From the NCBI GenBank assembly GCA_003008705.1, contig PDUO01000006.1:1187295-1251294 (forward strand): 64,000 bases of DNA, in the 5' to 3' direction. The position numbers were made by a program, and so were the translations under genes. Origin of the DNA: Pezicula radicicola. Taxonomy: Eukaryota; Ascomycota; Leotiomycetes; Helotiales; Dermateaceae. This document shows, piece after piece, positions 1 to 11,942 of this stretch. A model generated the notes under the pieces. That model was given only the letters and a program-made list of their open reading frames with translations. It made no database searches and was not told the DNA's origin. The stretch's first letter is position 1. Each line of letters starts with the position of its first letter.

Positions 1-3000
1 ATAGACTTGTTGTTCTGCTACCTTTACTCCTTGCTGCTGTCTTAATGTACTTTTTTAATACAATCGTCCGCTTAGGGAGTCTATTATTGCACACCTTTTC
101 TTTTCAGATAACCAATAGTATGACAGGCCAACAATACATTCATGCCCGCCAGCTGAAATTGTTCTTCACTAAATCCTTGTCAAAGTTACCTACGGAGACG
201 GAGTAGGAGTAGGAGGCAGTGAGATAAGCGACACTCGCTGACTCGCTTAAGCCCCTGAATATTTCCCCAAGCCCCTTTTACGACACTCGTGAAAGTAGCA
301 ATTCTTCGTATAGCACTCATAAACCCTTCAGACTCGTCCAAAGACCGTCTTTACTACAAATCTAGGATTCAAAACTTCAAGAGAACCCCAAGAAAGAAAT
401 CCTCCGTCGATAAGAAAGAAAGTCAAGCAAACAAATCCCATAATTCTCCGTCCTCGAATTCCGGAATGACAACCCTTGCTTGGCACGGCAGTCTCCGACT
501 CTCCGCCGGCACACACAACAAAAAAAACATCGGAATTCCAACAAACGTCGGAAAAAGTAAAGCCAAAATCCTGAAATCCTCTTCCGCATCACTTCCGTAC
601 GATATGCAACAAAACTTTCAAAACCTCCAAATGAAGCGGGATAAAATTAACTTAGACCCAATGGGGAGAGAAATCAAGTCCATACCAGGCGGATAAGAAG
701 CCGCCGCGGAGGACCTCATCCATTAAAAGCACGTGTTATCATCATACAATTTTCGGGTAGAATGGTAGAGTTCCGTAAAATCTCTTGAATTCTCATCCAC
801 ATTTCCGGCACATTAATTCCGTTTCCGCCCCCTATGGAAAACAATTCCGGAATTCTTTTACTCGGACTTGAAGAAAGGACCATTTATCAGGTCAGATATA
901 AGGTTATTTGTGGTACGGTTCCTCTAAAGAATTGTTTTTGTTGCATATCGTCCGGAAGAGATGCGGAAGAGTGGAAGTTGTTCACTGTGATTGTATTGTG
1001 TGATTCCGGGTATCTTCCCCCGTAGTTTGATAGGCGGTAATGGTTTCCGTTGTGGAGGGCGGTAACTTGTTGCCTACTCCTACTTTTTTGCTGGTCTGCT
1101 TTAATTTCTTATCCGCCTTCTAGTTCCCGCCTTTGAGTACGAAGTACCGTGGTAGTGTTCCGGCAATTTTTGTGGTGTTATTTTTTGGGGGAAAGAACGG
1201 GAGACGGATTGAGATGTATGCTGATGGGTGGTTCCCTATTGGCGGGTAAGAGGTCTTCCATCGTCACATGAAGATGGATGTGGTATGTTCCGGACGGATC
1301 TACGATTCTATGCCGTTTCTTTTTTGTTTTGTTTTTTTTGTTGTCTGATGTCTGATTAACGTTTGTTCCGTACGTTTGTAATTTATTTCCGTTGCGGAGA
1401 TGCGGAAGCGTATTGCACCACCCACTGTGACGGCGTGATCATCCGCTGCATAGGTAAGGAGTAGGAACCGCTAACCGGGAGAGTGGGCGGAGAGTGGGTT
1501 GGTTATTTAGATATCTGGAGCTCCCCGTTTGTTTTGTTGGAATTTTGTTTCCATACGGAGTAGCAAAGTTGGAATTCGGGTTTGTTGTTACTGTTCTCCA
1601 AGCGCAGGAGTATTTAATTCTTAGGGCCTTAAGATGCAGCATGTCCTTCGCAATGCATTATTCACTTATGCTATAAAGCACCTATATCGGCTTCCTATCC
1701 CAAAAATACACCCTTGTTATTCTGGATAGGCAGTTATTGTACATTTCTTACGGAGTAATCGACGAGAAATCGATAGTTTACCGAGATCACCCTTTGGCTT
1801 ACCACGACGGCGGTTTTGTTCTTAAGAAGGATATGACTTATGGCACAAATGTTCGCGCAAACTACTCTGGAGAGATAATCAGAGTGTTCTGAGAACAATG
1901 ATTTGGGGTGGCAGACCGAAATGTTCGAGAAATTCGCTATACTATGTTTCCAAGGCTATCTACTCAATACTACCGCATCGGGTACCCTAAGGCCTTCACC
2001 AACTACGAGGCAATTAAGGAACAGCAATAAGGAGTCGAGACAAACTTTATTCTAAGACGTTTCTCTTGTTACCATGGCGGCTCTTGTAGGATTAGCTACT
2101 TGGAAGTATAATTATTCTAAAGAGTATGACTTAACAATGCGATTCCGGTCCCAGTATGATAGCAGGCCAGCCTGCTGCCAAGCATATTCTCGTTACCGAC
2201 TTCGATGAATCCCTCGTTCTCGTTTGGCAAAAAGACTCCGTCCTCAAGTCCAAAGTTATTAAGTGGTTTGGTTTTTGTAGACAATTATTTGCCACTTTGT
2301 TATGTCGACGACCTTGAGTTAGAAACTCGGAAAACAACTTGTTTGATCTATTATTGAAATATTGTAGGCTGCTGAGGATGCAATGGCTTTTGCAGACTGT
2401 TGGGTCGTCGTCATGAAGCGAGGAATCGGTGGATTAAAGAATCGCAGGACTTGAATAATGAGGTTCTAGTTGAATGCAAGCAACAAATCTCCAAGATTTC
2501 CAGCATAAAGACAATGAGATTCAGACCATCACAGCTACACAATTAAAGCCTCACAATAACAGAAACATACATTTTCGAGTAGAACTCTGGAATTACTATC
2601 CCCTAAACCCGTGATAATGCAATTTGAGAATAAACAGAGACAAAAAATCTACGGTATCTAGTGACAAAAATCCAAACAGACAAAACATTTTATATGTCGC
2701 TACCCAAAGCAGCCAAACCTCCCACCTCCATCTTCCATTTTCTCTCCGTTCTAAATGATTTACGCTATGACATAAACTCCATAACTGCGTAGTAAATGCT
2801 TCATCCAGCAACCAAATGCATGTATGTATGAATGCCTCCCTCCAAATATGCTGGGCCTTCCCCTACTTTACGCCTTGCAATGGCCCGGTTGTAACTTCGT
2901 ACAGCTAAAGATATTCCTAAAAGAAGTCGAAGTTCTTCCTAATCGCCCAAAAAAGAGTCGCACGCATGAAAACGCAAATAAAATGAAAAGAATCATTGAG

Positions 3001-3189
3001 GCCGTTCTTGCAGTTCGACGCTCCGCCGCATTTCCTCCATGCTTTAAAACCAAAAATACGTTAGCTCTAAAACGCCAACGCTCTCCCTCTGTCCTTGACA
3101 ATACAACAATGAGAATGAAGAATGAAGAAGAACAAAAAACAAGTGTGAAGGTAGGTAGTGTGTGCAAGAAAATTGGGTCATGGGTCAAA
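1..3189. other. Gene-poor stretch, no gene identified
   Basis: No reading frame here resembles a family I recognise. The longer open frames (289-696 +, 2824-3201 +) start at non-ATG codons or have low-complexity, Lys/Ser-rich composition typical of chance frames. The part around 1740-2100 reads as short protein-like pieces broken by stops and frame changes, so it may be an old gene remnant, but I cannot name it. The motif TTCCGG recurs often between 430 and 1400. Confidence 0.5.
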
Positions 3190-4125
3190 TCAATCAACTG
3201 ACATGAGTTTCCAATCTCTCAGAATATTTCTCAAGCCTCCACAATAGCCTCGATCGGCGCAAAGATAAGTACCACGCTCGCCAAAACACCACCCCAAGAT
3301 ATCCATCTCTTCCTCGTCATAACAATCAATATCCCAGTAGGTAGCCAGTCTGGGACCGACCTCGGGAAGCTCACCCCGAATCTCCACGGGAAAGAGGATG
3401 TAGAATTGAACCTCGGTGATTCTTCCAGTTTCGTAATCCATTGAGACCAAGAAGAAGAAAGGGTCGGTGCCTAACGTGTTGCTCATGTCCTTGTACAACT
3501 CTGCAGAAGGAGGTGCGGAGCCTGAGAGAGCGCAAAACTTGGCTGCTAAATCTTCCGTCAGAGGTCCGTTGGCTATGAAGTAAAATGCGATATTTTGTGT
3601 TGCATAATCCGCGCCGACAAAGCGGACGAGGTCCAGACCGAGTTCATTGAATGCGGTTCTATTGCGTTTTATCGATTCTGGCGCAAGTGGGACGTCAAGT
3701 AACGAATTCAGAGCGCGAGCTGTACCTAAGGACATAAATGCGCCAGTGACACCCTTATCGCAAGTGAATTCCAGCTGTTCGTAGGCGCCTTCAAATTGAG
3801 TTCTCCAGTGATCTACTAAAGGGTGTATTCCCTTGCTGGGCTCCAGGAAGCCGTGCTTCACAGCGATATTCGTTGCGTCGATCGGCCTATGGGTAAACAG
3901 ACGAAATAAGAATGGATCTCCTGGTTTGCTGGTTGTGTGAAGTTGAACGGCGCCTTCATGGAAATTCTGACCATAGGCTTCAAGAATGGCTTTGGTGGTC
4001 TCTTCCGAGTATGGCGCGCCAATTGCTTCTGAACCTTTCTCCAGATCCTCCAAGAAGCGGGGAGCCGAGAACTGGACGCCCTGAGATACGGCCGCCTCCG
4101 ACGACAGTCCTGATAACCAATCCAT
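3190..4125 (-). CDS. Fungal ABBA-type aromatic prenyltransferase (CloQ/NphB family)
   Basis: A single-exon gene of 311 aa that begins with ATG at 4125. It resembles the soluble ABBA prenyltransferases (CloQ, NphB and the fungal Ptf enzymes), which move a dimethylallyl or longer prenyl group onto an aromatic acceptor. The length (about 300 aa) and several blocks fit the PT-barrel. QNIAFYF (177-183) matches the NphB strand QVNLYF. GRITEVQFYILFP (234-246) matches the strand with GKIDRLCF. The N-terminal blocks around 37-95 align in order. Where NphB has its Mg2+-binding aspartate (in ELDFSI), this protein reads FRLFTHRP (74-81). That suggests a Mg2+-independent enzyme like CloQ and the fungal members; this is inference. 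There is no signal peptide, so it is probably cytosolic. Fungal relatives have been shown to prenylate dihydroxynaphthalenes, but the substrate here is unknown. No polyketide synthase lies in the window. Confidence 0.82.
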   Translation of the reverse strand: MDWLSGLSSEAAVSQGVQFSAPRFLEDLEKGSEAIGAPYSEETTKAILEAYGQNFHEGAVQLHTTSKPGDPFLFRLFTHRPIDATNIAVKHGFLEPSKGIHPLVDHWRTQFEGAYEQLEFTCDKGVTGAFMSLGTARALNSLLDVPLAPESIKRNRTAFNELGLDLVRFVGADYATQNIAFYFIANGPLTEDLAAKFCALSGSAPPSAELYKDMSNTLGTDPFFFLVSMDYETGRITEVQFYILFPVEIRGELPEVGPRLATYWDIDCYDEEEMDILGWCFGERGTYLCADRGYCGGLRNILRDWKLMSVD

Positions 4126-6359
4126 ATTTACTTATTGTGGTGTTGATGGAGATGTTGCTGCGTTGTACATGTACGGGCATATACGATAGATAGTAACGTG
4201 AATTTTCAGGGACAGCGAAAGGTGGTCTTGAAATAATTGAAGAATGGAGTTGGGCGTCGTTGCAAGGGCATGCTTTCTCGCACAAGCTTGGCCTGGTTGG
4301 GCACTTGCTGATAGGCGAATTTCTGCCAGGATTAAAACCTTCAATATCCACACGCGAGACGAATCTCCGCGAGAAAGACGGTGAATGACACTGGCAGGGT
4401 CGAATCATGGAATTGGCCTGAAGATGCGTCTCCCGTGTGAGACATTGAAATGCGGCAATCTCTAAACTATCGACTCTCTCCCAGCCCTACAGATATATAC
4501 AGCAGTTGTCCTGGAATCACGATATGCTTTTGACAGGTCGCATCTCACGCAAAGTTGCAGACAGAATTCTGCGACTCACTCTATCCAGTCCACGATCTCC
4601 ATTATTATTTGACAGCTTTCACAGCGGGTGCGGCAACGGCCCGACGTCGAGCGTCCACAGCACAATAAGATCCACAATTATATACTTCTTTTCCCGGGGG
4701 AACTACGGGTGAAGATGCAAAGCTGGTGTGATCGTCGTGTGAAGCCATGCCCACAGCTGACTATACGACCAGTGCAGGCGATCTACGAAGTACAGAGACA
4801 GTTTGGAGCTCCAAGTGTCGCACATGTCTGCTCGTCTCCCTACTTTATACGGTAAAGATCTAGAACTGAAAGTGGGATTGAATCGCGTCCAAATCATTTA
4901 AGCGAAGATAGTGGTTTATGTACCGGTATATAGGGTACTAGTGTCCTGTAGAGTTTGACATTGCGAAAAAGCAAGTTCTCTATTGTAGAGGATGCATCTT
5001 AACCTTAACCTACCTTAGAGCTACTTTAAGCTTACTGCAACAATATTCTAAAATGGTCTAGTAGTTATTTAGGTTCCCCTATGTCTCTTATATATAGTCC
5101 AAGTAAATGAAAATTGACGCTGAAAGGCACTTGCCAAAGAAGAGATCTAGGCAAGTGCCAATTTCGCTTGGCAAAAATCACTAGTAACAATACAGGTTCG
5201 ACAATAGACAGCGTCGAAGTTGTTATAGGCAACGAGTGGAGAGACCTCTGTGTTAGAATAGAATGGCATAGAATGATTCAGGCATTGCTTAATAAACATT
5301 TACTAATGCAGTTGCTACTCATAAGTACGACGTAGATTGAGAACACTTACCTAATACGAGTACAGGACTGTACTATATAAAGGTGGGTTAATATAGAGCC
5401 AGAAGCTATAAGCACGCTAAACCCTAGTTAAAAGTTACTCTTAACTTTCATTTAAACCTTAAGAGAAAGCACTCCATATAGCCAAAGAACTTCGAGGAAC
5501 AGGAAGGGCAAATGGCACATTCACAGACGGGGGTTCTTGCTAGTAGGTTAAAACTAGGAAAGAGTTTACCTAGAATATCAGCTAGCTTTAGCGACTAATG
5601 ATAAAGAACTGAAAAGCAGCGATGTGAAAGAAATAGTTAGTGGTAGAAATGAAGCAGGACTATGCAGAGAAGTGAGTCGTATGAATTGGGTTTTTAATTT
5701 TTATCTTTAAGCAGCTGTGAGACAACAATTCCTTCATCCCACTTCTTATCACGCTGATCATTCCCATGAAAAACGAGATCTACCGCGGAAGGCATCCAGT
5801 CCCGCCGAGTCAATAAAGTATCAATGGATTTTCTTTTGCAGCAGCAGCGCAGAGGGCTGAACGCCTGAAACTGGGTCCCGAGGAACGTTGGGTTCACAGA
5901 AAATCCAACGCTCCTCTTGAAAAGGGGCTCTGAGCGGATCCATTGCAGACCTGTTACAGATGGAAGCACGTTCCGGGCCTTCCGGCCGCATCTCATATTC
6001 TTAACCTGGAGGTCATCTGATTTTTTTCTGATTTTAACTTTTTCTTGAACTGGATCCGAGGTGGGCACAGACTCAGGACTCAGGAGTCTGCTTTCTCCGT
6101 AGAGATTCTAGTCGTCCATTTTTGGGGGCGAACAATGACCAATAGACTTTTATCTGACATTTTAAGCCTCTTTTGAGACCAGAGAAAGAAAGGTCTGGTA
6201 ACAGATGGCAAGGGGTTAGGAGTACAGTAATGGCTATGGCGTACCCTCAGGAAGAGCAAGGAGCTGGCCTTAACTCAATGCGTCGTTTAGCGACGGTGGC
6301 AATTTCAGGACTTGATCCTTACGAGTACCCCACAAGGGCAGAGCTCAAATCTAAGAGGA
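4126..6359. other. Intergenic, no gene identified
   Basis: This holds the promoter side of the prenyltransferase and then AT-rich sequence (about 4900-5700) with TTA/CTA-rich runs that look like mutated repeat. No convincing gene is present; the open frame at 5694-6068 (-) lacks an ATG start and has no recognisable motif. A frame at 6230-6367 reads through to the inverted-repeat element that follows and appears to continue on its other side. Confidence 0.4.
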
Positions 6360-6367
6360 TTCTTCAG

Positions 6368-6625
6368 GTACGTGATACACGCTCCCCCCTCCCCGCCCTT
6401 GTTTGCATACAAATTTTATCTATGCTCTCGCTTAAGTCTACCCTCACTAAGATTTCAAGTTCAAGATAAATACAATTTTAAGCACTTGGGCAGCGAAAAT
6501 ATAAAGGAAATATACCATAAAACACCTAACTAACCTAACCCTAACTCCTAACCCGAGATATGTTAGGGTTGAGCAGTTTGGGGGGTAGCATATAAGGGAC
6601 AGGGGGGAGCGTGTATTACGAGCCA
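6368..6625. mobile_element. 258-bp inverted-repeat element (hAT-like MITE) with telomere-like core
   Basis: The two ends are inverted copies of one another. The left arm (about 6370-6391) contains GATACACGCTCCCCCCT and the right arm (about 6600-6623), read on the other strand, contains AATACACGCTCCCCCCT. The element is flanked by a perfect 8-bp direct repeat, TTCTTCAG, at 6360-6367 and 6626-6633, the target-duplication length of hAT transposons. No coding capacity is seen. The centre (about 6523-6575) holds degenerate CCTAAC repeats and a TTAGGG copy. The flanks read as one open frame interrupted by the insertion. Confidence 0.65.
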
Positions 6626-7022
6626 TTCTTCAGTTGGCCCCTTACCAACAACAGACAGTCTCAAGCCTTGCTCAAGATGGCGCGTCCTCGGTATATCTGT
6701 AATGTAACGCGAGTCCACTAACAAAATTTGCAAATGTACGAAAGTACCTCTGGACCAAATGGTACCACCAACTAAGCTGCACGGTCTAGTGAAGCGGAGG
6801 GCTCTGCTGGGCTATATCTTTAGCCGAGATAAGCATTCGTCAGGGCAGGTTGCTACGCGGCTTTCTCTGCCTTGCGCCCGTCGCCGAAAACTTTCGGCGT
6901 TGAACGCCGAATATGGGAATAGCCATATCCACGTCGCGCGCCTCTGCTCCAAGTCAAGCTCGACCTCAATGCGCAGCATCTCTATAGCTCTACCAGGGCC
7001 ATAGAGGTCCACTTGTGTGAAA

Positions 7023-7899
7023 ATGAGAGTACTACTCCTTGGCGCAACAGGAAATCTTGGTCTTCGTTGTCTCCCCGCCCTCCTCGCGCACAAGCATAGC
7101 GTCGTAGCTTGTGTGCGCTCGCCCTCCAAGCTCGAGTCTCTTGTTACAGCGTCCCTCCTCTCACACATCACAGTCGTTGTGGGCGATGCGACTGACTCTG
7201 TAGGTATCAAGGCCGCAATCCTAGACAATGATTGCGATGCGCTGGTAGACGTCGCAGGGAATCAGGTTTACCCATGGCAGGAGTTCGTAATGCCTAAGAT
7301 CGCAAAGGCTGTATCGCAAGCTGCGATTGAGGTAGGGAGGAGTAGAGGAAAGCCGTTGAGAGCGTGGGTTTGTTGTGGATTGGGAATTGTGGAAGTTCCG
7401 GGTACAGGGCAGTTGATTGAAGATTAGTCAGCTCATCGTCCCTCATCTTTCACATCGCCTTCTCTTCTCTCAACTGCAAATTTCGCAATTGGGCTAACTT
7501 GACGTTGCTAGTAGTTTACCCAAAATTGCTGGTGAGCAGCATTCACAAACCGCTGCTGTGATTACACCAATTCCTCTTCATGACCTGATTTGGTCTATGA
7601 TATGTGTCGGTCTAATGAAGCCCACGAATCCTAAGCAAGACGGCAAAATAGATCTCCTCGAATCTCCTCGAACACATAGCCTCCTATTAAAACCTGGATC
7701 ACCTCCAGAATGGGCACCAAACTGGATTGCAAAGGTCCCAATCATTGGACATTACCTGTATTTATGGTTCGTGGGATTATGGATATACACAACTAAGTAT
7801 GAGGATGTCGCAGACTTTCTTGCTGAGGATCTTGAAACTGGTGATGTACAGTGGTATGGGCTGAAGGTTTCCATGAAGGAAAAGGAAAAGGGAGCGTAG
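7023..7899 (+). CDS. NAD(P)-binding NmrA/SDR-like oxidoreductase
   Basis: Two exons, 7023-7426 and 7515-7899. The intron (7427-7514, 88 bp) begins GTCAGC, ends TAG and has a GCTAAC branch site near 7494; the split codon encodes Tyr. The joined frame gives about 262 aa. It opens with a beta strand and the dinucleotide-binding motif GATGNLG near residue 7, typical of atypical SDRs (NmrA-like or NAD(P)H-binding, NAD(P)-bd_dom). A C-terminal TM-like hydrophobic stretch precedes a charged tail. The classical YxxxK catalytic pair is not evident, so it could be a redox sensor or a reductase. An in-frame GTG six bases upstream is not needed; ATG at 7023 is taken as the start. The substrate is unknown. 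Confidence 0.75.
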
Positions 7900-8023
7900 T
7901 CTACACAAAGTTGTGATAGTTGCATATAGTATCAACTACTTTCTCCATTGAAGAAATCATCTTTTACAAAAAGTCTATTTACTGTTCTTCCAACCTAGTG
8001 ACCTAATCCAGAGGCACAGCCTC

Positions 8024-9127
8024 CTAAGGAGAGTCAAGCGCCTCTACTCCACTGTCTTCATTTTCTATCTCCTCATCGGTCAAACTCCCAGGAAGAAAGG
8101 CTGCTGTCTTTATAGGCAAGAAGACGTCTTTGTTCTTCGCCATACATCGCTGTCGTCTCTCAGCCTCTAATTGTCTCTCAATATTAACATATTTATGCTC
8201 TCCCATTTCCTCTGAGACTAGACGAATTGCAAGCTTTCGTGGTTCCTCGATATCTCCATCAAGCAAAAAATATCCACTCCAATTTACTCCTTTGCATTTT
8301 CTCTCCCATGCCTTTAAGGGGGTTAGAACTTCTGGCCTTTGGTGAACGGGGACTACTACTGACAGACCAGGGTAGTGTTTATCTCTAATTGCATTTCTCT
8401 TAGAGGATGATAAAATCGTTTCATGGCAATTGAAATCTATATTACTCCTCCCAATATTAGATATCCAACTCGGTACCCAGAACTGTTTCGTTGGTGAGAA
8501 ATACAGACTCTGAAATTCCTTATGTGCAAGTAAAAGTAGAAGACGCATAGTAAAATTTGCGTCATTTCCAGCGTTATGAAACAAATATTCAGGAATGAAA
8601 TTCGTCGATCCAAGGACATTGTTAACAAGGTGACTTAGTCGACCAAAAGGATATCCCCCAACTTCATATCCAATCTTTTGCGTATCTAAAATCCTTACTA
8701 TAGAAGTCTTGAGATCGAAATTAAGACTTCGTAAGACCTTTATATCATGTTTGATATCGTGACCGACTAGTACGATATTTCGTTCTCTATCGAACACAGA
8801 TTCTATCCACCAAGCAAGATGATTGTGTAAAACGTTTATAGAAGTTCCGAAGATGAATTTTCGTGATTCTGATTTACAGTATGCGAGGGATCCGGAGATG
8901 AAGTTGTATGTTTTTATGGCTTTTTCGGGTGGTGTTGTTCCGAGATCTTGGGTATCTAATATTGAGATTCCTACTTTGCAATTTCTCGAGTTGGGACTCT
9001 TTTCGAAAAAACTTTGGATGTTTTCGAAATCTATGGAGATGAATATTGTGTTTTTGGACCATGGTGAGGGTTCGATTGTTTGGGAGAGACCGAGGAATAG
9101 TTTGAGGAAGGGTATTTGGTGGGACAT
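8024..9127 (-). CDS. Gfd2/YDR514C-like RNase H-fold (DEDD exonuclease-type) protein
   Basis: A single-exon gene. The frame is open from 9196, but ATG at 9127 (MSHQIPF) gives the natural start of about 367 aa. Motifs of a DEDDh-type 3'-5' exonuclease fold appear in order: SIDFEN (Asp and Glu), GHDIKHDIKVL, and HNAGNDA with the His-Asp pair that typifies the fungal Gfd2/YDR514C C-terminal domain. The tail after this domain is charged and probably disordered. Yeast Gfd2 has been linked to mRNA export; the enzyme activity of the family is not well established, so the nuclease role is inference from the fold. No signal peptide or membrane segment is seen. Confidence 0.78.
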   Translation of the reverse strand: MSHQIPFLKLFLGLSQTIEPSPWSKNTIFISIDFENIQSFFEKSPNSRNCKVGISILDTQDLGTTPPEKAIKTYNFISGSLAYCKSESRKFIFGTSINVLHNHLAWWIESVFDRERNIVLVGHDIKHDIKVLRSLNFDLKTSIVRILDTQKIGYEVGGYPFGRLSHLVNNVLGSTNFIPEYLFHNAGNDANFTMRLLLLLAHKEFQSLYFSPTKQFWVPSWISNIGRSNIDFNCHETILSSSKRNAIRDKHYPGLSVVVPVHQRPEVLTPLKAWERKCKGVNWSGYFLLDGDIEEPRKLAIRLVSEEMGEHKYVNIERQLEAERRQRCMAKNKDVFLPIKTAAFLPGSLTDEEIENEDSGVEALDSP

Positions 9128-9663
9128 TGTGACTATGATGCTATTATTAGACGCTTTTTTGTGAATGGTTATTGGAATGAAGAGGGGAACATACATGTAA
9201 AGATGCTGAATTCGGTCTGGCAGCTAGAGTCGCGTATGTTGTATACGTCAAGCTATAGTGCGTTATGGGGGTGTTAGTAGAGCCGTATATGGTTGTACGT
9301 GGAGACATAGCTCGCTTGTAATGAGAATCGAAATAGCTGTAAAGAGACTTGTGTAAGGTACAAGAAGGAGAAATAGAAGATAATGTTTTGTATATCAGAG
9401 GATGTTATGTTTTAGACTGTACTAAAATTCTTAACAGTAATAGTAGTTTGCAAGCTTATGTTAAGGTAAACTACGTTAAAATAGCCTACAACTAATAGAT
9501 ACTATTCTTGCACAAGGCCCAGTAGCATTTAGTAAGCCAGGTTTACTACGGACTGTCCCGCACAAAGTTGCTAGCATTATATGGGTAAAGTTTTTTGTGC
9601 GCTTGATTAGGTCACTAGACCGTAAGAGTAAGGTGTACAATAGATTATCTCCATTGTAACATA

Positions 9664-9990
9664 TCATGCTATTTTTACCATGAGTAAATCGGCCATTACA
9701 CTCGTCAACGCCCTCTCACATTCCGATTCTTCCAGCTGAGCGCCAACCTCCATCAAAAATTCATACAACCAAAAATCGTTTGATTCGCAACGCTGTAGTA
9801 TATTCCCAAAACTCTGGACACCAACCAGCGGACTCCCAATCCAATATCCTCATGCGTAAATTTGACACTAGGTCGCTGTAGGGATTGAATGCAGGTCATA
9901 ACTATTTCAATTTGGAAGCACGAAAATGTTCTTATACTTGGTTGATAGCTTGACAAATTGTTTGATAATGGCTAAGGTAGGTTTCAGAAA
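9664..9990 (-). pseudogene. APH/aminoglycoside-phosphotransferase-like pseudogene fragment (copy 1)
   Basis: On the minus strand the sequence reads FTHED, a degraded form of the HGD catalytic loop. It is followed almost at once, in another frame, by ILDWESAGWCPEFWEYT, the Mg2+-binding IxDWE block that fungal APH/choline-kinase-like proteins carry about 20-25 residues later. The segment between them is deleted. A second frame change follows, after which a plausible C-terminal tail (LMEVGAQLEESECERAL) runs to a stop at 9664. The N-lobe is absent. It cannot encode a working kinase. Confidence 0.72.
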
Positions 9991-10062
9991 GTTGCGAGAA
10001 TCGAGGAAGGAACGTATTGCACAATGTGCCTAACTTGAAAATCAAAGAGTAAGAAACGCGCT

Positions 10063-11942
10063 TCACTGTGCTTGAGGCTTAGTAGCCGTATCATAAACCT
10101 GTCTCACACATCTCAAACCCGCTTCCAATGCACCTTGAATCCAACCATGGGTATAACTAGCCTGCTCACCAGCGAAGAAGACCCGATTCCCCCAATCCGG
10201 TTCACACATCGTCGTCAAGTATTCAGTTTTCTGGCTAGGGCCAAAATAACAAAATGCACTTCCACCTGTCAGTTCATCAGCAGGGAAGACCTGTGAAGTC
10301 CCAACTTCAAGCTGATCCAATGATTTTGCTTGAGGGAAGATGCGGTCAATGTTCTGCGCTGCCAACAGGATCCGCCGCTCAAGCGAGAGAGCACCGAGGA
10401 TTGTAGCGTCTTGCTCAAAAGTATATGCTGCCATGATGACCCCGCGATCTGAGACTTTTGTTTGGTCATTTCCCTTTGTCTTAGGGAACATTGTATAGCG
10501 GATTGGTAGATCGCTGACGAGACCACCGTCTAAATTTGTTGGGTCCCCCGTGGCATCGCTAAAGATCTTCTCCCACCATCGCGTCTTGTACTGTAGGAGG
10601 ACTTTCGTCACTTCTACATACCGCACATCTCGGATAGCCATCTCTTGCAATGGTGCGAAAGTGTTCGATTTGCTGATTGTACGTTGTGATGTGTATGGAA
10701 TAGCGAGAATCAGGTAGTCGGAGTCGATAACTACTTTGTCCCCGGAGTTGGTCTCGTATGTCACCTTCACGGGACTCTGGCCGAATCCTGCTTCTTTCGA
10801 GTTTGAATCGAGGCTTACCACTCTTGCGCCAAAGGTTATGTTGTCTATTAATGACAATTCCTTTCCGCGAGCGGCACTGATGAATGCTTTAGGAAAGGCA
10901 TCCATTCCATCTTGCAATTGCTTCATCCCTGCCTGACCGCCTTGTGAGTTGCTGGATAAGAAGGCATCTTTAAATGACTCGATAAATCCGTTCTCGAACA
11001 CAACATGGGCATTTCCTAGATCGTAAAGGTTGATGGCATCGAGACTCCAGCCTGCTCTATCGGTTAGATAAGAGCGCAAAGTGTATCTATCGTATTCTCG
11101 GGTAATGGCTGCATATGCTGCTTTAATCTTCTCGGCTTTGCGTTTCTCTATAGTACTTGCGGTTGAGACGTGAGAATTATAGGCTTCCCAAAATGTACTC
11201 TTGACAGGCTCCACTGCCTCATCGAAAAGTTGGTCGCAAGTCTTCCCCTTCTCGTTCTCTTCCAGGCCAGGGAAGAGTTCAAGGAGATTGGCATCTTTAT
11301 TCTTCAACAGCTTGTCAAATTCGTCATACGTGAGTCTCGTGCCATCTTTATACCCAGATAGGTAAATGAATTTATTCTCCATCTCGAAGTCGAAGAGTTG
11401 CTTTTCAAGTCCAAATTCACGTAGGTATGCGTGGAGTAGATAATGATCTTGAGGAATTCGCATCGCTCCTCCTTCGCCGTGGAGTCCTGGTGCAAAGATA
11501 GGATCTCGGAAGGTTACTACACGGCCACCGATTCGGGAGGATGCTTCGAGGATGCGGACGTCGAAGCCAGCTTTCTTGAGCTCATAGCCCGCACAAAGTC
11601 CTGATACTCCGGCTCCAACTATCGTTACCTATTTCTATTAGCTTTGTTATCTCTGCGAAAAAGAAAAGTGAGACGTACACACTTCTTGGTCACCTTCTCA
11701 CCTGGCCCATTTCTTATAAGTTCAAGGAGAATCGTTTCCAGTTCTTTACTCTCGTCTGGAATTGCCTGTTGTAGCTCCGTTGCATTGGCTCTTAGGGCTT
11801 GATGGAAAGAAAGAGTATTCCCATCAGTTTCGACGTTGGTTGGTGGTGACTGAGAGAGAAACTTCAATAGAGGTTGCGAACTGGTGGAGAGGACTTCATG
11901 CTTGATGAAGTGGGAGGAGGGGTCAAATGCTGCATATGACAT
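10063..11942 (-). CDS. Flavin-dependent L-amino-acid oxidase / amine oxidase
   Basis: Two exons, 11942-11679 and 11628-10063. The 50-bp intron (11629-11678) has a GTACGT donor and a TAG acceptor in phase 0. The product is about 609 aa. The FAD ADP-binding motif VTIVGAGVSGL lies at about residue 89, just after the splice junction, followed by LEASSRIGGRV. The C-terminus has the FAD-contact block FFAGEQASYTHGWIQGALEAG. This is the flavin amine-oxidase superfamily, and the size and N-terminal extension fit secreted or cytosolic fungal LAAOs, which convert L-amino acids to keto acids, ammonia and H2O2. No signal peptide is obvious at the chosen ATG (MSYAAFDPSS); the frame upstream begins at a TTG. 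Substrate preference cannot be told from sequence. Confidence 0.88.

Noticed and set aside
289..696. 135-codon frame near the window start
   Set aside because: It starts at GTG, is Lys/Ser-rich and low in complexity, and shows no homology I can recall.
5694..6068. 124-codon minus-strand frame
   Set aside because: No ATG start and no recognisable motif; probably chance.
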